Origin: Nitrospira sp.
Lineage (GTDB): Bacteria > Nitrospirota > Nitrospiria > Nitrospirales > Nitrospiraceae
Assembly: GCA_016873495.1 (NCBI GenBank)
Contig: VGXC01000022.1
Location: 1 to 56,375, forward strand
Length of the DNA: 56,375 bases
Reading direction: 5' to 3'
In this document: positions 15,049 through 22,249 of the stretch, in pieces
How the letters are laid out: the number at the start of each line of letters is the position of its first letter
How positions within the stretch are numbered: the stretch's first letter is position 1
The notes under the pieces: generated by a model
The model's database searches: none
What the model was told of the DNA's origin: nothing
What the model saw: the letters and a program-made list of their open reading frames with translations, nothing else
Translations under genes and position numbers: made by a program

Positions 15049-15543
15049 ATGTTGGTCTGCGGTTGCGGACGCTGGATGCATACGCAGGGAGTGGATGAGT
15101 GCATGGAGGAGGCAGGCAACGCGGCCTGGCTCGTCCGATCCGAGTGTCTGGGCTGCGGGCTCTCCGTGGGGTGCGAGGGAACGCCGGACGAAACCCTCGC
15201 ACTGGTGGATCGCCTAGTGTGGAGCGACGACGCGCGCCATGAACTGGACCGGATGCCTCCCTATGTGGGTTCGCTGGTCAAGCAAGAGGTCGAGGACTAT
15301 GTCCGGTCGAAGGCGCAGAAGGTGGTCACCATGGCCGTGATGGCCCAGGCTCGGCAGGGGGGGGCGGTTGTTTGGGAGTCGGCGGCGGAACAGCGGTTGG
15401 TGAATGTGCCGGGGCCGGTGCGGGCCATGGCCAAGTTGGAGTTGGAGCGCACCGCGGTTGAGCGTGGCTTGGCTCAGGTGACCGTCGCGCTGATGGAAGA
15501 AGTGAAGGCTCGCTATTTCGGGATGGCGGCACAAAAGACGTGA
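15049..15543 (+). CDS. Cys-rich small protein with two PCP_red-like domains
   Basis: 164 residues from ATG 15049. The first 50 residues carry six cysteines, including CGCGRW and CLGCGLSVGC, which could bind zinc or an Fe-S cluster. Two copies of a helical unit of about 45 residues follow. The first is W-x3-A-x2-L-x2-MP-x-YV ... VxxAVMxxAR, and the second is W-x3-A-x2-RL-x2-VPGPVR ... VTVALMEEVK. This is the PCP_red fold, found at the C-terminus of the light-independent protochlorophyllide reductase B subunit and as stand-alone small proteins. There are no photosynthesis genes here. Function unknown; perhaps tetrapyrrole or redox-protein maturation, given the oxidase neighbourhood. Confidence 0.65.
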   Translation: MLVCGCGRWMHTQGVDECMEEAGNAAWLVRSECLGCGLSVGCEGTPDETLALVDRLVWSDDARHELDRMPPYVGSLVKQEVEDYVRSKAQKVVTMAVMAQARQGGAVVWESAAEQRLVNVPGPVRAMAKLELERTAVERGLAQVTVALMEEVKARYFGMAAQKT

Positions 15544-15555
15544 GGGGTGAGGCCG

Positions 15556-15604
15556 TAGGCGTAAAGAGGCGTGGGGTCGATTCACCTTTCACGTCGTACG
15601 CCTA
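15556..15604 (+). repeat. imperfect inverted repeat, possible palindromic remnant
   Basis: TAGGCGTA (15556-15563) is matched by TACGCCTA (15597-15604) around a 33-nt loop. Flanking GTGAGG and TTTCAC stretches extend the dyad loosely. It fills the 72-bp gap between two genes and resembles a decayed REP/MITE-like element, but no second copy was seen in the window. Confidence 0.25.
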
Positions 15605-15615
15605 ACGAGTTACTT

Positions 15616-16698
15616 ATGTTGCACCGATTGACGTTGCGGGTGCTGCCGCGGTTGACCTTGGCGGTGACAGAGGAACACGTTCGCAAGCGCAAACGTCTGG
15701 TGATGCTTGTGCCGGGCTTGGTGGCCTTTGCCGTCTATCGTCTCGTCAAGCGTGCGGACCCGCTCTCCGACCCGTTGTTCTTGCTCCTGTTGAGCGGCGT
15801 GATCTCAGCGGTGACGGCCCTCTGGGCCTACAAGGTTGGCCGCGGGACCGGGCTGTCGAATCTACGGCGGGAGGATGGGGCCAGGCTGCTCGGCTGGTTG
15901 ATCGGCTGGATCGGCTTCCTCTATGGGATGCAGCTTTCGTTGATGGTGCTGGCTTTGTTGAAGATTCTCGTCGGGTACGACTATCTGCTCCATCCTGACG
16001 GGCCGGCCATGATGGCCATTATCATCGCCTGCACCTCGGTGGCAAGAGATGCCTTCGAGATCGGGCATGTGCGGCGATTGCAGTGTGACGGCCAGTCGGT
16101 CCTGACATTCCCAGATGGAGAGGCCCTGCGCGCGCTTGTCCGGGAGCAACCAGGGGTCCTGGCCAGTTGGACATCGCTCACGGGTCTGGGAGGGGCGCTG
16201 CTGGCGGTGACTGTGTTCGGACTCGGCGAAGCGGGACGCATGTTGCCGGTTCAGTTCCTGGCGATCAGTCTGCTGGCCGGGTCTGTTGCACTGCCCGCCT
16301 ATCTGTCGGGCCAGCAGCGGCCGGGCGGATGGGTGGCGGCCTTCGGCTTGCTGAGCTGGCCTGAGCTCTTCCGATTCTGGTGGTGGCCTGGCCTGGCGTT
16401 TGCGGCGACCTATTACTTGGTGTTGGCCGGGGCGGTGGTGTTCCTGCTGCGACCGGAGCATATGAGCGGCTTGGTCCACGGATCAATCGGCTTCTTGGCG
16501 ACGGGAATTATGGCCCTCTATGGCTATTACCTCGGGTACCGGCGCGCCTTGGAGGATCGTATTCATCAACAGGTGCCTACTTCCTTGTTGCGTTGTCCGT
16601 TCGTCTTTGGCATTCTGTCAAAATCGAAGACGGCACCGACTGGCGGGACGGTTCCGCCGGTCGGGGTTGTCCTCGGGGGAAGCGGGAGGCAGAGCTGA
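15616..16698 (+). CDS. polytopic membrane protein, unknown function
   Basis: 360 residues from ATG 15616 (a GTG at 15571 would add 15 residues from the repeat region and is less likely). About eight hydrophobic helices are spread through residues 28-320, with short polar loops and a longer cytoplasmic-looking loop around 150-180 (RDAFEIGHVRRLQ). No family recognised. The last about 35 residues (from SKSKTAPTGG) are low-complexity and coincide with an inverted repeat at 16636-16664, so the natural C-terminus may have been extended by an inserted palindrome. The stop abuts the ATG of the CydA-like gene (TGAATG), so they are probably co-translated; a role with the oxidase is possible. Confidence 0.65.
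   Translation: MLHRLTLRVLPRLTLAVTEEHVRKRKRLVMLVPGLVAFAVYRLVKRADPLSDPLFLLLLSGVISAVTALWAYKVGRGTGLSNLRREDGARLLGWLIGWIGFLYGMQLSLMVLALLKILVGYDYLLHPDGPAMMAIIIACTSVARDAFEIGHVRRLQCDGQSVLTFPDGEALRALVREQPGVLASWTSLTGLGGALLAVTVFGLGEAGRMLPVQFLAISLLAGSVALPAYLSGQQRPGGWVAAFGLLSWPELFRFWWWPGLAFAATYYLVLAGAVVFLLRPEHMSGLVHGSIGFLATGIMALYGYYLGYRRALEDRIHQQVPTSLLRCPFVFGILSKSKTAPTGGTVPPVGVVLGGSGRQS
16636..16664 (+). repeat. inverted repeat in the 3' end of the 15616 gene
   Basis: Arms CCGACTGGCGG (16636-16646) and CCGCCGGTCGG (16654-16664), complementary with one G-T pair, 7-nt loop. It lies inside the coding region 34 bp before the stop. A hairpin here could limit read-through into, or protect, the following oxidase message. 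Confidence 0.4.
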
Positions 16699-18621
16699 AT
16701 GCAAGGGGTGGTGGTGCGCGACGCGAGGGCGGAGTCATCGGTCATACGAATGATAAGGCCCGCCTGTTTGTCGCTGGCCCTGCTGGTCCTCATGTCCTGC
16801 GCGGCCCCTTCCTATGCGCTTGCGCAACACTCCGCTGAATTGGCCCAAGTTGAGGCCCCGCGGGACATCTATTACAAGACCGGGGGCGTGCCGGTTGGGC
16901 CGTCGGCGCCGGCTCAGGATGAGGCGCGGTATCCGCGGTATGGCTCCTTCGACAACCGGACCTTTGTCTGGTTCGTGACGCAACAGCATACCTATTTCGG
17001 CGGGTTCGTCCTGGCCCTGCCGATCTTCTGCGTGATCATCGAGTTGATCGGCCTGTTCACGCGCGACAAGTCGGTGGCGGCCCGGTACGATTGTCTGGCC
17101 CGCGACTTCCTGCGCGTCTCATTGCTGGCCCTGTCTCTGACGGCGGTCGTGGGGACGCTGATGCTGGGCATGTTCATCTGGCTCTACCCCAGCTTCATGC
17201 GCTACATGGGCGGGACTTTCAAGGCGATGATGCCGGTCTATGCGCTGGTCTTCGTCGCGGAATCGGTCTTCCTCATCGCGTATTACTATAGTTGGGACCG
17301 GATGGCCGCGCCGGCCTTGAAGTGGCTACACGTGTCTCTTGGGGTGGTCGTGAATAGCCTCGGGGGGGTGCTCCTGCTTTTGGCCAATGCCTGGGCGGCG
17401 TTCATGATGGCGCCGGCCGGCGTGGATGCGCAAGGGCGCTACCTGGGCAACGTGGCGCACTTGCTTCACTCCGCCTTGTGGAACCCGCTCAACGTCCATC
17501 GGTTTCTTGCGGACATCATGTCGGGCGGCGCGGTGGTCATTGCCTACGCGTCCTACCGCTTTTTGACCAGCAAGACCGACGAGGAGCGGGCCTACTACGA
17601 CTGGGTCGGATACGTGTTCCTCTTCGTCACCGTCTGTGCGTTGCTGCCCATGCCCTTCGCCGGCTACTGGCTGATGCGGTCAGTCTATGCGTTTCGGCAA
17701 AGTATGGGGGTGACGATGATGGGGGGGCTGCTGACCTGGCTGTTCGTCGTTCAGGCGCTGCTCGTCGGAGTCCTGTTCCTGGGGATCAATTATTACCTCT
17801 GGCAGAGCATGGGGCGTATGAAGGGAGGGGATCGGTACCAGCCTTACTTCCAGTATCTGGTCTGGGCCCTCATGGCCTGCCTGTTCGTGTGGCTGACGCC
17901 GCATACGGTGGTCATGGCCCCCAGCGAAATCAAAGCCATGGGCGGGGCACAGCATCCGGTGATCGGCAACTACGGGGTGATGTCCTCAAAAAATGGCGCG
18001 ATCAACGTCATGATTTGCCTGACGGCGCTCAGCTACATCTTTTTTAGGCGGGCCAACCGAGCGATCACTGTCTCCTGGGAAAAAACAGGCAATCTTGTGC
18101 TCGCGGTTCTATTTGTGACGGGCATTGTGAACATTATCTGGCTCTCGATCTATGGGTTCTACCTGCCCGCCAGCGTGCGGGTAGGCCTGTCCAGCCCGCA
18201 AGCGTTTACGACGTTGACGGTGCTCGTGGCCGGGCTGCTGATCAATCGGAGCATGATGCGTGGAGCGAAGGTGCACGGGCCGATCGAGTGGGGAAAAATT
18301 TCAGTGCGCGGCATGGTGGCTCTGTTCGGCCTTGCAGCAACCTTCACCTGGGTCATGGGCCTGATGGGATATATCCGATCCTCGGGACGGCTCTCCTGGC
18401 ACGTGAACGAGTTGATGCCGGACTTGTCTCCCTGGGCCTATACCCCCTCCTTGGCCTTTGCCGCGAAAATGGTCACGCTAAACATGGTGGTATTTTGGCT
18501 GACGGTCCTGTTGCTGTTCTGGATCAGCAGCCGCGACCGTCGGGCAGTTCCAGTGACGGGCCTCATTCCGCAGGACAGTCGGCTGATCCCGTCCGGTGCG
18601 CGCGAGGCGCAGCCGTCATGA
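16699..18621 (+). CDS. cytochrome bd-like oxidase subunit I (CydA-like), copy 1
   Basis: 640 residues. A signal-like hydrophobic segment (about residues 18-42, after MIRPACLSL) precedes a 55-residue polar stretch, then about 14 membrane helices. CydA-type landmarks are QQHTYFGGF (candidate haem-ligand His), the AESVFLIAYYYSWDRM helix, ANAWAAFMMAPAG and NPLNVHR. The C-terminal part ends with the EWGKISVR/MGLMGYIRSS block. It belongs to the divergent bd-like family known in Nitrospira, not to canonical CydA, and no CydB gene is near. The likely role is oxygen reduction or quinol/cytochrome oxidation in the membrane. ATG 16699 has GGGAGG 9 nt upstream; the internal ATG 16750 would give a tidier signal peptide. 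Overlaps the DUF3047 gene by 4 bp (ATGA). Paralogue at 22250. Confidence 0.85.
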   Translation: MQGVVVRDARAESSVIRMIRPACLSLALLVLMSCAAPSYALAQHSAELAQVEAPRDIYYKTGGVPVGPSAPAQDEARYPRYGSFDNRTFVWFVTQQHTYFGGFVLALPIFCVIIELIGLFTRDKSVAARYDCLARDFLRVSLLALSLTAVVGTLMLGMFIWLYPSFMRYMGGTFKAMMPVYALVFVAESVFLIAYYYSWDRMAAPALKWLHVSLGVVVNSLGGVLLLLANAWAAFMMAPAGVDAQGRYLGNVAHLLHSALWNPLNVHRFLADIMSGGAVVIAYASYRFLTSKTDEERAYYDWVGYVFLFVTVCALLPMPFAGYWLMRSVYAFRQSMGVTMMGGLLTWLFVVQALLVGVLFLGINYYLWQSMGRMKGGDRYQPYFQYLVWALMACLFVWLTPHTVVMAPSEIKAMGGAQHPVIGNYGVMSSKNGAINVMICLTALSYIFFRRANRAITVSWEKTGNLVLAVLFVTGIVNIIWLSIYGFYLPASVRVGLSSPQAFTTLTVLVAGLLINRSMMRGAKVHGPIEWGKISVRGMVALFGLAATFTWVMGLMGYIRSSGRLSWHVNELMPDLSPWAYTPSLAFAAKMVTLNMVVFWLTVLLLFWISSRDRRAVPVTGLIPQDSRLIPSGAREAQPS

Positions 18622-19253
18622 TGCGGTTCTTCGTGGCGGCTGTGGTCGGTGTTGGCTGTCTCCTTGTCTCAGCGGCCGGTTTGAAGGCCCAGCCTGCTGG
18701 CCCAATGGTGCTGGAAGATTTCACCGCGAAAGACGCCGACGGGTTTCCGAAGGAATGGAAGGCCCAGCATGGGGAAGGGAAGGCCAGGCAGAGCTACGTG
18801 GTGCAACTGGACGGCGCGCAGCCCTTCTTAGCCGTGCGCAAGGCGGATCAACGGATTTACAAACGGAATATATCATGGGCCCCGAAAGCCATGCCGGTGC
18901 TCACCTGGCGCTGGCGGCTGAAGGCGGCGCCGGCCGGGGCGGAGCCCATCGCCGCCGTGTTCGTCTCATTGGATACGGATTTGATGGTGATTCCCGTATC
19001 GAACAAATATGTATGGAGTTCGACGAAGGCGAAGGGCACGACGACGGAGGGGGGGATGTTCGGAGCGTCCGAAATCATCCTCCGGTCCGGGGCGCAGCCG
19101 ATCGGAGAATGGATCGAAGAACGCGTGAATGTCTACGAAGACTTCAAGCGCATCCACCAGCATGAGCCGGCCGACAAGGCCTGGGGAATATCTCTGCAAG
19201 GCGGGTCAGGCGTCGAAGTGGATTTCGGTTCCTTGACCGTGTCGCCCCACTAG
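18618..19253 (+). CDS. DUF3047 periplasmic protein
   Basis: 211 residues starting ATGATG at 18618, overlapping the oxidase stop. Earlier in-frame starts back to 18288 lie inside the oxidase gene and are rejected. A signal peptide (MMRFFVAAVVGVGC... to LKA-QP) is followed by a beta-rich domain. LTWRWRLKAAPAGAEP and the later VYEDFKRI segments are typical of DUF3047, a jelly-roll-like family of unknown function. Co-translated with the bd-like subunit, so probably an accessory or assembly factor acting outside the membrane. Confidence 0.75.
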   Translation: MMRFFVAAVVGVGCLLVSAAGLKAQPAGPMVLEDFTAKDADGFPKEWKAQHGEGKARQSYVVQLDGAQPFLAVRKADQRIYKRNISWAPKAMPVLTWRWRLKAAPAGAEPIAAVFVSLDTDLMVIPVSNKYVWSSTKAKGTTTEGGMFGASEIILRSGAQPIGEWIEERVNVYEDFKRIHQHEPADKAWGISLQGGSGVEVDFGSLTVSPH

Positions 19254-19290
19254 CGGTGCTTCTGATGAATATGTGATTTCCAGGGGCGCG

Positions 19291-19674
19291 ATGTCTCAAG
19301 CCTCATCCCGCAAGACCCTCGACATGCTCTTGGGTGCGCTGGTCATGGGTACCGTGGGCACGTTGCTGGGCTTGCTCATGGGGGGCGGGGTATTGCCGAT
19401 TGCCGTTGGGATCGGCTTGGTCATGGGAACGGTGGTCGGGCTCTTTGGGGGGCGCCGTTTTCTGATCAGTATCCTGATCGGGACCATCCTTGGAGGCATG
19501 TTGGCCTGGTTGTTGGCTGGGGCGGACAGGATTTCAGTCGGTGCGGGAGCTGGGGCGGCGATGGGCGGGTTTCTGGGCGTCCAGTACTCCATGCTGATGG
19601 ATCTGTGGGCCGAACGAAAGCAGGGTGCGGCGCAAGCGCAAGCCCCGTCAGGCGAGAATCGGGAGGCTCCTTGA
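19291..19674 (+). CDS. small glycine-rich membrane protein
   Basis: 127 residues from ATG 19291 (GTG 19273 is less likely), preceded by CAGGGG. Three to four short hydrophobic stretches are dense in Gly (LLGLLMGGGVLPIAVGIG, GTILGGMLAWLLAG, GAGAAMGGFLGV), like glycine-zipper proteins. The tail is polar and Ala/Gln-rich. No family recognised. It stands 6 bp before the first SUMF1-fold gene, inside the oxidase operon. Confidence 0.65.
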   Translation: MSQASSRKTLDMLLGALVMGTVGTLLGLLMGGGVLPIAVGIGLVMGTVVGLFGGRRFLISILIGTILGGMLAWLLAGADRISVGAGAGAAMGGFLGVQYSMLMDLWAERKQGAAQAQAPSGENREAP

Positions 19675-19680
19675 GGAACT

Positions 19681-20604
19681 ATGGAAAATAAAGGCGTCTT
19701 GATTGGGTCGATCATCTTTGTCTTTACCTCCTTTATCTTGATGATCGTGGGGCTGGTCTACGAGTCGTACCGGGTCAAGCAGCAGCGGCTGTTGGTCGAG
19801 TCCATCGTCGTGGAGAACAAGCCGGTGGCCCAGGCGGCGCTGCGGGACTATTCGATTTATAAAACGCTCGTCGGCGACGACGGTCGCGAGATGGTCCAGA
19901 TTCCTGAAGGGCCGTTTACGATGGGGAGCAAGGACGGAGATCCGGACGAGGCGCCGGAGCACCAGGTCTACCTGGGGACTTATTACATGGATAAAAAGGA
20001 AGTGTCCCAAGCCGAGTATGAGCGCTTCGTCAAGATGACCAAGCGTGGCAAGCCGTTCATTCCGGTGTTTGAAGACGACCAGGCGAAGATTCTTAAGCCG
20101 GAATTGCCGGCCATGGGCATGTCCTGGGCCGATGCGGAGGCCTACTGCAAGTGGGCCGGCAAACGGCTGCCCACCGAGGCGGAGTGGGAAAAGGCCGGCC
20201 GGGGTGAGGGAAAACGGCGGTATCCTTGGGGGGATGATTTTGGTTCGGGCCATGCGAACGTGGATGGCGACGAGGACGGCTTTAAGTACCTGGCCCCGCC
20301 AGGGTCCTTTGAATCGGGACGAAGCCCATACGGGCTGTATGACATGACGGGGAACGTGGCTGAGTGGGTTGCCGACACCTATGGCGAGCAGTACTATCAA
20401 AAGACGCCCTATCGGGATCCGGTTGGCCCTGAAGACGGGCAACACAAGGTGATCCGCGGAGGGTCCTGGCGGGAAACGTATCACAATGCGCGGCTCTCTA
20501 AACGCTTTCAGGCAAAAATGTGGAGAACCGACACGACGATCGGGATCCGATGCGCCAAGGATGCGGACGAGCCGCACGCTGACGTCAAAAAAATCAAAGG
20601 CTAG
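19681..20604 (+). CDS. membrane-anchored SUMF1/FGE-fold protein, copy 1
   Basis: 307 residues. One N-terminal membrane helix (about 7-30) acts as an uncleaved anchor. The formylglycine-generating-enzyme (SUMF1) fold spans about residues 70-300, with MVQIPEGPFTMGS, SWADAEAYCKWAGKRLPTEAEWEKAGRG, YDMTGNVAEWVAD and VIRGGSW. The catalytic cysteine pair of true FGE, just after the GGSW motif, is absent (WRETYHNARLSKRF instead), and only the conserved GIRCA cysteine near the end remains. It is therefore unlikely to make formylglycine. Proteins of this fold also act as structural or assembly factors and as non-haem iron enzymes. A second copy follows after 48 bp. Confidence 0.85.
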   Translation: MENKGVLIGSIIFVFTSFILMIVGLVYESYRVKQQRLLVESIVVENKPVAQAALRDYSIYKTLVGDDGREMVQIPEGPFTMGSKDGDPDEAPEHQVYLGTYYMDKKEVSQAEYERFVKMTKRGKPFIPVFEDDQAKILKPELPAMGMSWADAEAYCKWAGKRLPTEAEWEKAGRGEGKRRYPWGDDFGSGHANVDGDEDGFKYLAPPGSFESGRSPYGLYDMTGNVAEWVADTYGEQYYQKTPYRDPVGPEDGQHKVIRGGSWRETYHNARLSKRFQAKMWRTDTTIGIRCAKDADEPHADVKKIKG

Positions 20605-20652
20605 GCTCGTCGCTGGCGTGGTGCTGGCCGTCTGAGGCCTACGTTCCGAGCC

Positions 20653-21567
20653 ATGCTGGAAACCAAATTCAAAATCGCCTTCCTCCTGGTGGTTCTTGCC
20701 TTTACCAGCATCCCCGTCATGGGGATCTTGCGGGGCACGACGCCTCCTCCGGAAGCTCCTCCCGTCCCCGGAGAAGGCTCGACTCCAGCCCACTCCGCGT
20801 CCAGCCAGTCAGGCCCCAGCGAGCTGCCGATTCCTGAGGCGATGGTTTCGATTCCAGCGGGCCCCTTCCTGCGTGGCACCAAGGCGGGGGGCTATGACGA
20901 GCAGCCGGAGCGGACCATTTACTTAGACGCTTTCTCCATTGATCGATACGAAGTCACTAATGCGCAGTATCAAGCCTTTGTCGCTGCGACGGGCCATCGG
21001 AAAGCCGCGCCTCCGTCTCGCTATGCTAAGAACATCAACCGTATGAAAGGACTGAACCAGCCTGTGACCTATGTGTCATGGGAAGACGCCGATGCCTATT
21101 GCCGCTGGAAGGGCAAGCGGCTGCCCACCGAAGCGGAATGGGAGAAAGCCATGCGCGGCGTAGATGGCCGGCTCTGGCCGTGGGGGAACGAGCCGGATCA
21201 GTTGGCGTTCAACGGAGGCTCGCCTCGGGATGGATTCGACGCCACGGCGCCGGTGGGATCGTTCAAGCGGGATGTCAGCCCGTTTGGCGTGGCGGATGGA
21301 ACGGGAAATGTGATGGAGTGGGTTGCCGATTGGTACGGAGAAGAGGCCTATCGCAACGCAGCCGATCGAAATCCCGCAGGCCCCGAACATGGGATGTTTC
21401 GAGTGATGCGGGGCGGCGGGTATACAAGTGTTGGGACGGACGTACGGATTACCAGCCGGAGCAAAATGGTCCCCGATTTTCGCGATGAAACGATCGGTTT
21501 TCGTTGTGCGGTTTCCGGGCCTGGAGAGGGAGGCGTGGCTCAACCGGCAGCTAGCCAAAAGTCATAG
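20653..21567 (+). CDS. membrane-anchored SUMF1/FGE-fold protein, copy 2
   Basis: 304 residues. An N-terminal helix (about 5-25) is followed by a Pro/Ser-rich linker to about residue 58, then the SUMF1 fold: MVSIPAGPFLRG, SWEDADAYCRWKGKRLPTEA, GVADGTGNVMEWVADW, VMRGGGYTS. As in copy 1 the FGE catalytic cysteines are missing; only GFRCAV is kept. The two copies probably arose by tandem duplication and may form a heteromer on the periplasmic face, next to the bd-like oxidase. Its 3' end is overlapped by a possible minus-strand small ORF and is followed at 21611 by the strongest promoter in the window. Confidence 0.85.
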   Translation: MLETKFKIAFLLVVLAFTSIPVMGILRGTTPPPEAPPVPGEGSTPAHSASSQSGPSELPIPEAMVSIPAGPFLRGTKAGGYDEQPERTIYLDAFSIDRYEVTNAQYQAFVAATGHRKAAPPSRYAKNINRMKGLNQPVTYVSWEDADAYCRWKGKRLPTEAEWEKAMRGVDGRLWPWGNEPDQLAFNGGSPRDGFDATAPVGSFKRDVSPFGVADGTGNVMEWVADWYGEEAYRNAADRNPAGPEHGMFRVMRGGGYTSVGTDVRITSRSKMVPDFRDETIGFRCAVSGPGEGGVAQPAASQKS

Positions 21568-21666
21568 AAAATCAAAGTAATAGAGGATTAGAAACACGGC
21601 CAAAATTATATTGACAACCATTCCGGCCAAAACTATAATGTCGAACACTTTTGAATTTTTGCTCAT
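21562..21666 (-). CDS. possible 34-residue single-helix membrane peptide
   Basis: Minus-strand ORF with ATG at 21666-21664, stop TGA at 21564-21562, and a GAGGG stretch about 8 nt before the ATG. The product starts MSKNSKVFDIIVLAG and is one long hydrophobic helix ending FDFL, the look of CydX/CcoQ-type small subunits. Against it: the opposite strand holds a perfect promoter in the same bases, and T-rich strands give hydrophobic translations by default. Treat as a candidate only. Confidence 0.3.
   Translation of the reverse strand: MSKNSKVFDIIVLAGMVVNIILAVFLILYYFDFL
21611..21639 (+). promoter_or_regulatory. perfect consensus sigma-70 promoter of the bd-like operon
   Basis: TTGACA (21611-21616), exactly 17 nt, TATAAT (21634-21639): 12 of 12 consensus bases with ideal spacing, in an AT-rich island within a GC-rich region. 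It points at the two tiny membrane protein genes (21801, 22010) and the second CydA-like gene, about 160 bp downstream. Expected to be strong and largely constitutive unless repressed. Confidence 0.85.
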
Positions 21667-21800
21667 CGTTTGCCCTCATCAGTAAAAACGACGAAGAGAG
21701 CAATAACATAGACTTAGCAGCGTGTCAAGACGAGGCAGGCTGCTGTTGGCACAAGCGGAACGCGGACCATCAACCAAGGTTGTAGCTGAGGAGAGAGGAC

Positions 21801-21941
21801 ATGGGAGAAGCCGTCGCGAGCGCACCAGGCAAGCCGGATAGCGAATTGAAGGTTAAGATCGGCAAGATGATTTTCTACATCACTTGCGCTGTGAGCCTCT
21901 GGTTTTTTTATTGGTTTGCAGGAATCCAGTGTCCCTGCTAA
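21801..21941 (+). CDS. 46-residue single-helix membrane protein
   Basis: Starts MGEAVASAPGKPDS, with one hydrophobic helix (about residues 23-42, MIFYITCAVSLWFFYWFAG) and the C-terminus GIQCPC. The ribosome site GAGGAGAGAGG lies directly upstream and the stop is TAA. Sits between the perfect promoter and the second bd-like gene. Size, single helix and position suggest a small accessory subunit comparable to CydX in bd oxidases or CcoQ in cbb3 oxidases, but there is no sequence match that I recognise. The terminal CxC and the mid-helix Cys could bind metal or form a disulphide. Confidence 0.65.
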   Translation: MGEAVASAPGKPDSELKVKIGKMIFYITCAVSLWFFYWFAGIQCPC

Positions 21942-22009
21942 ACAGTGGTTCTTAATCTGATCTGGTGGGCCACGCGGGTGATGTGGCGTGGCAGGAGGAG
22001 AGGGGAGCA

Positions 22010-22141
22010 ATGAGCGCGCTGAACAATCCCGTCATCGCTGTGATCGTATCTGTGATTATCGCCGTGAGTTATTTTACGTTCGTGGATCACGCTCTGATGG
22101 ATATGCAGGGCTTGGACTATTGGTATCTGTTCCGGAAGTAA
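22010..22141 (+). CDS. 43-residue single-helix membrane protein
   Basis: Starts MSALNNPVIAVIV, with one hydrophobic helix (about residues 7-24) and then an amphipathic, aromatic tail (DYWYLFRK). A strong ribosome site AGGAGGAGAGG sits before the ATG; the stop is TAA. It lies 68 bp after the 46-residue gene and 108 bp before the second CydA-like gene, so probably the same transcript. Likely a small oxidase subunit or assembly peptide by context only. Confidence 0.65.
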   Translation: MSALNNPVIAVIVSVIIAVSYFTFVDHALMDMQGLDYWYLFRK

Positions 22142-22249
22142 TCAAAGTCATCATGGCGCGCCGCACCGACGTAGGGCGAGAGCGTTTGGTTTCGGGCGCA
22201 GGCTTGTTTGGTCACCATCTCGTGTCAGCATTTGTTTAAGGAGGAAGCC

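Noticed and set aside
18288..18617. In-frame upstream extension of the DUF3047 gene
   Set aside because: It lies wholly inside the oxidase gene in another frame; the signal peptide begins at the ATG at 18618.
19681..21567. Calling the two SUMF1-fold proteins formylglycine-generating enzymes
   Set aside because: Both lack the catalytic cysteine pair and no sulfatase is encoded in the window.
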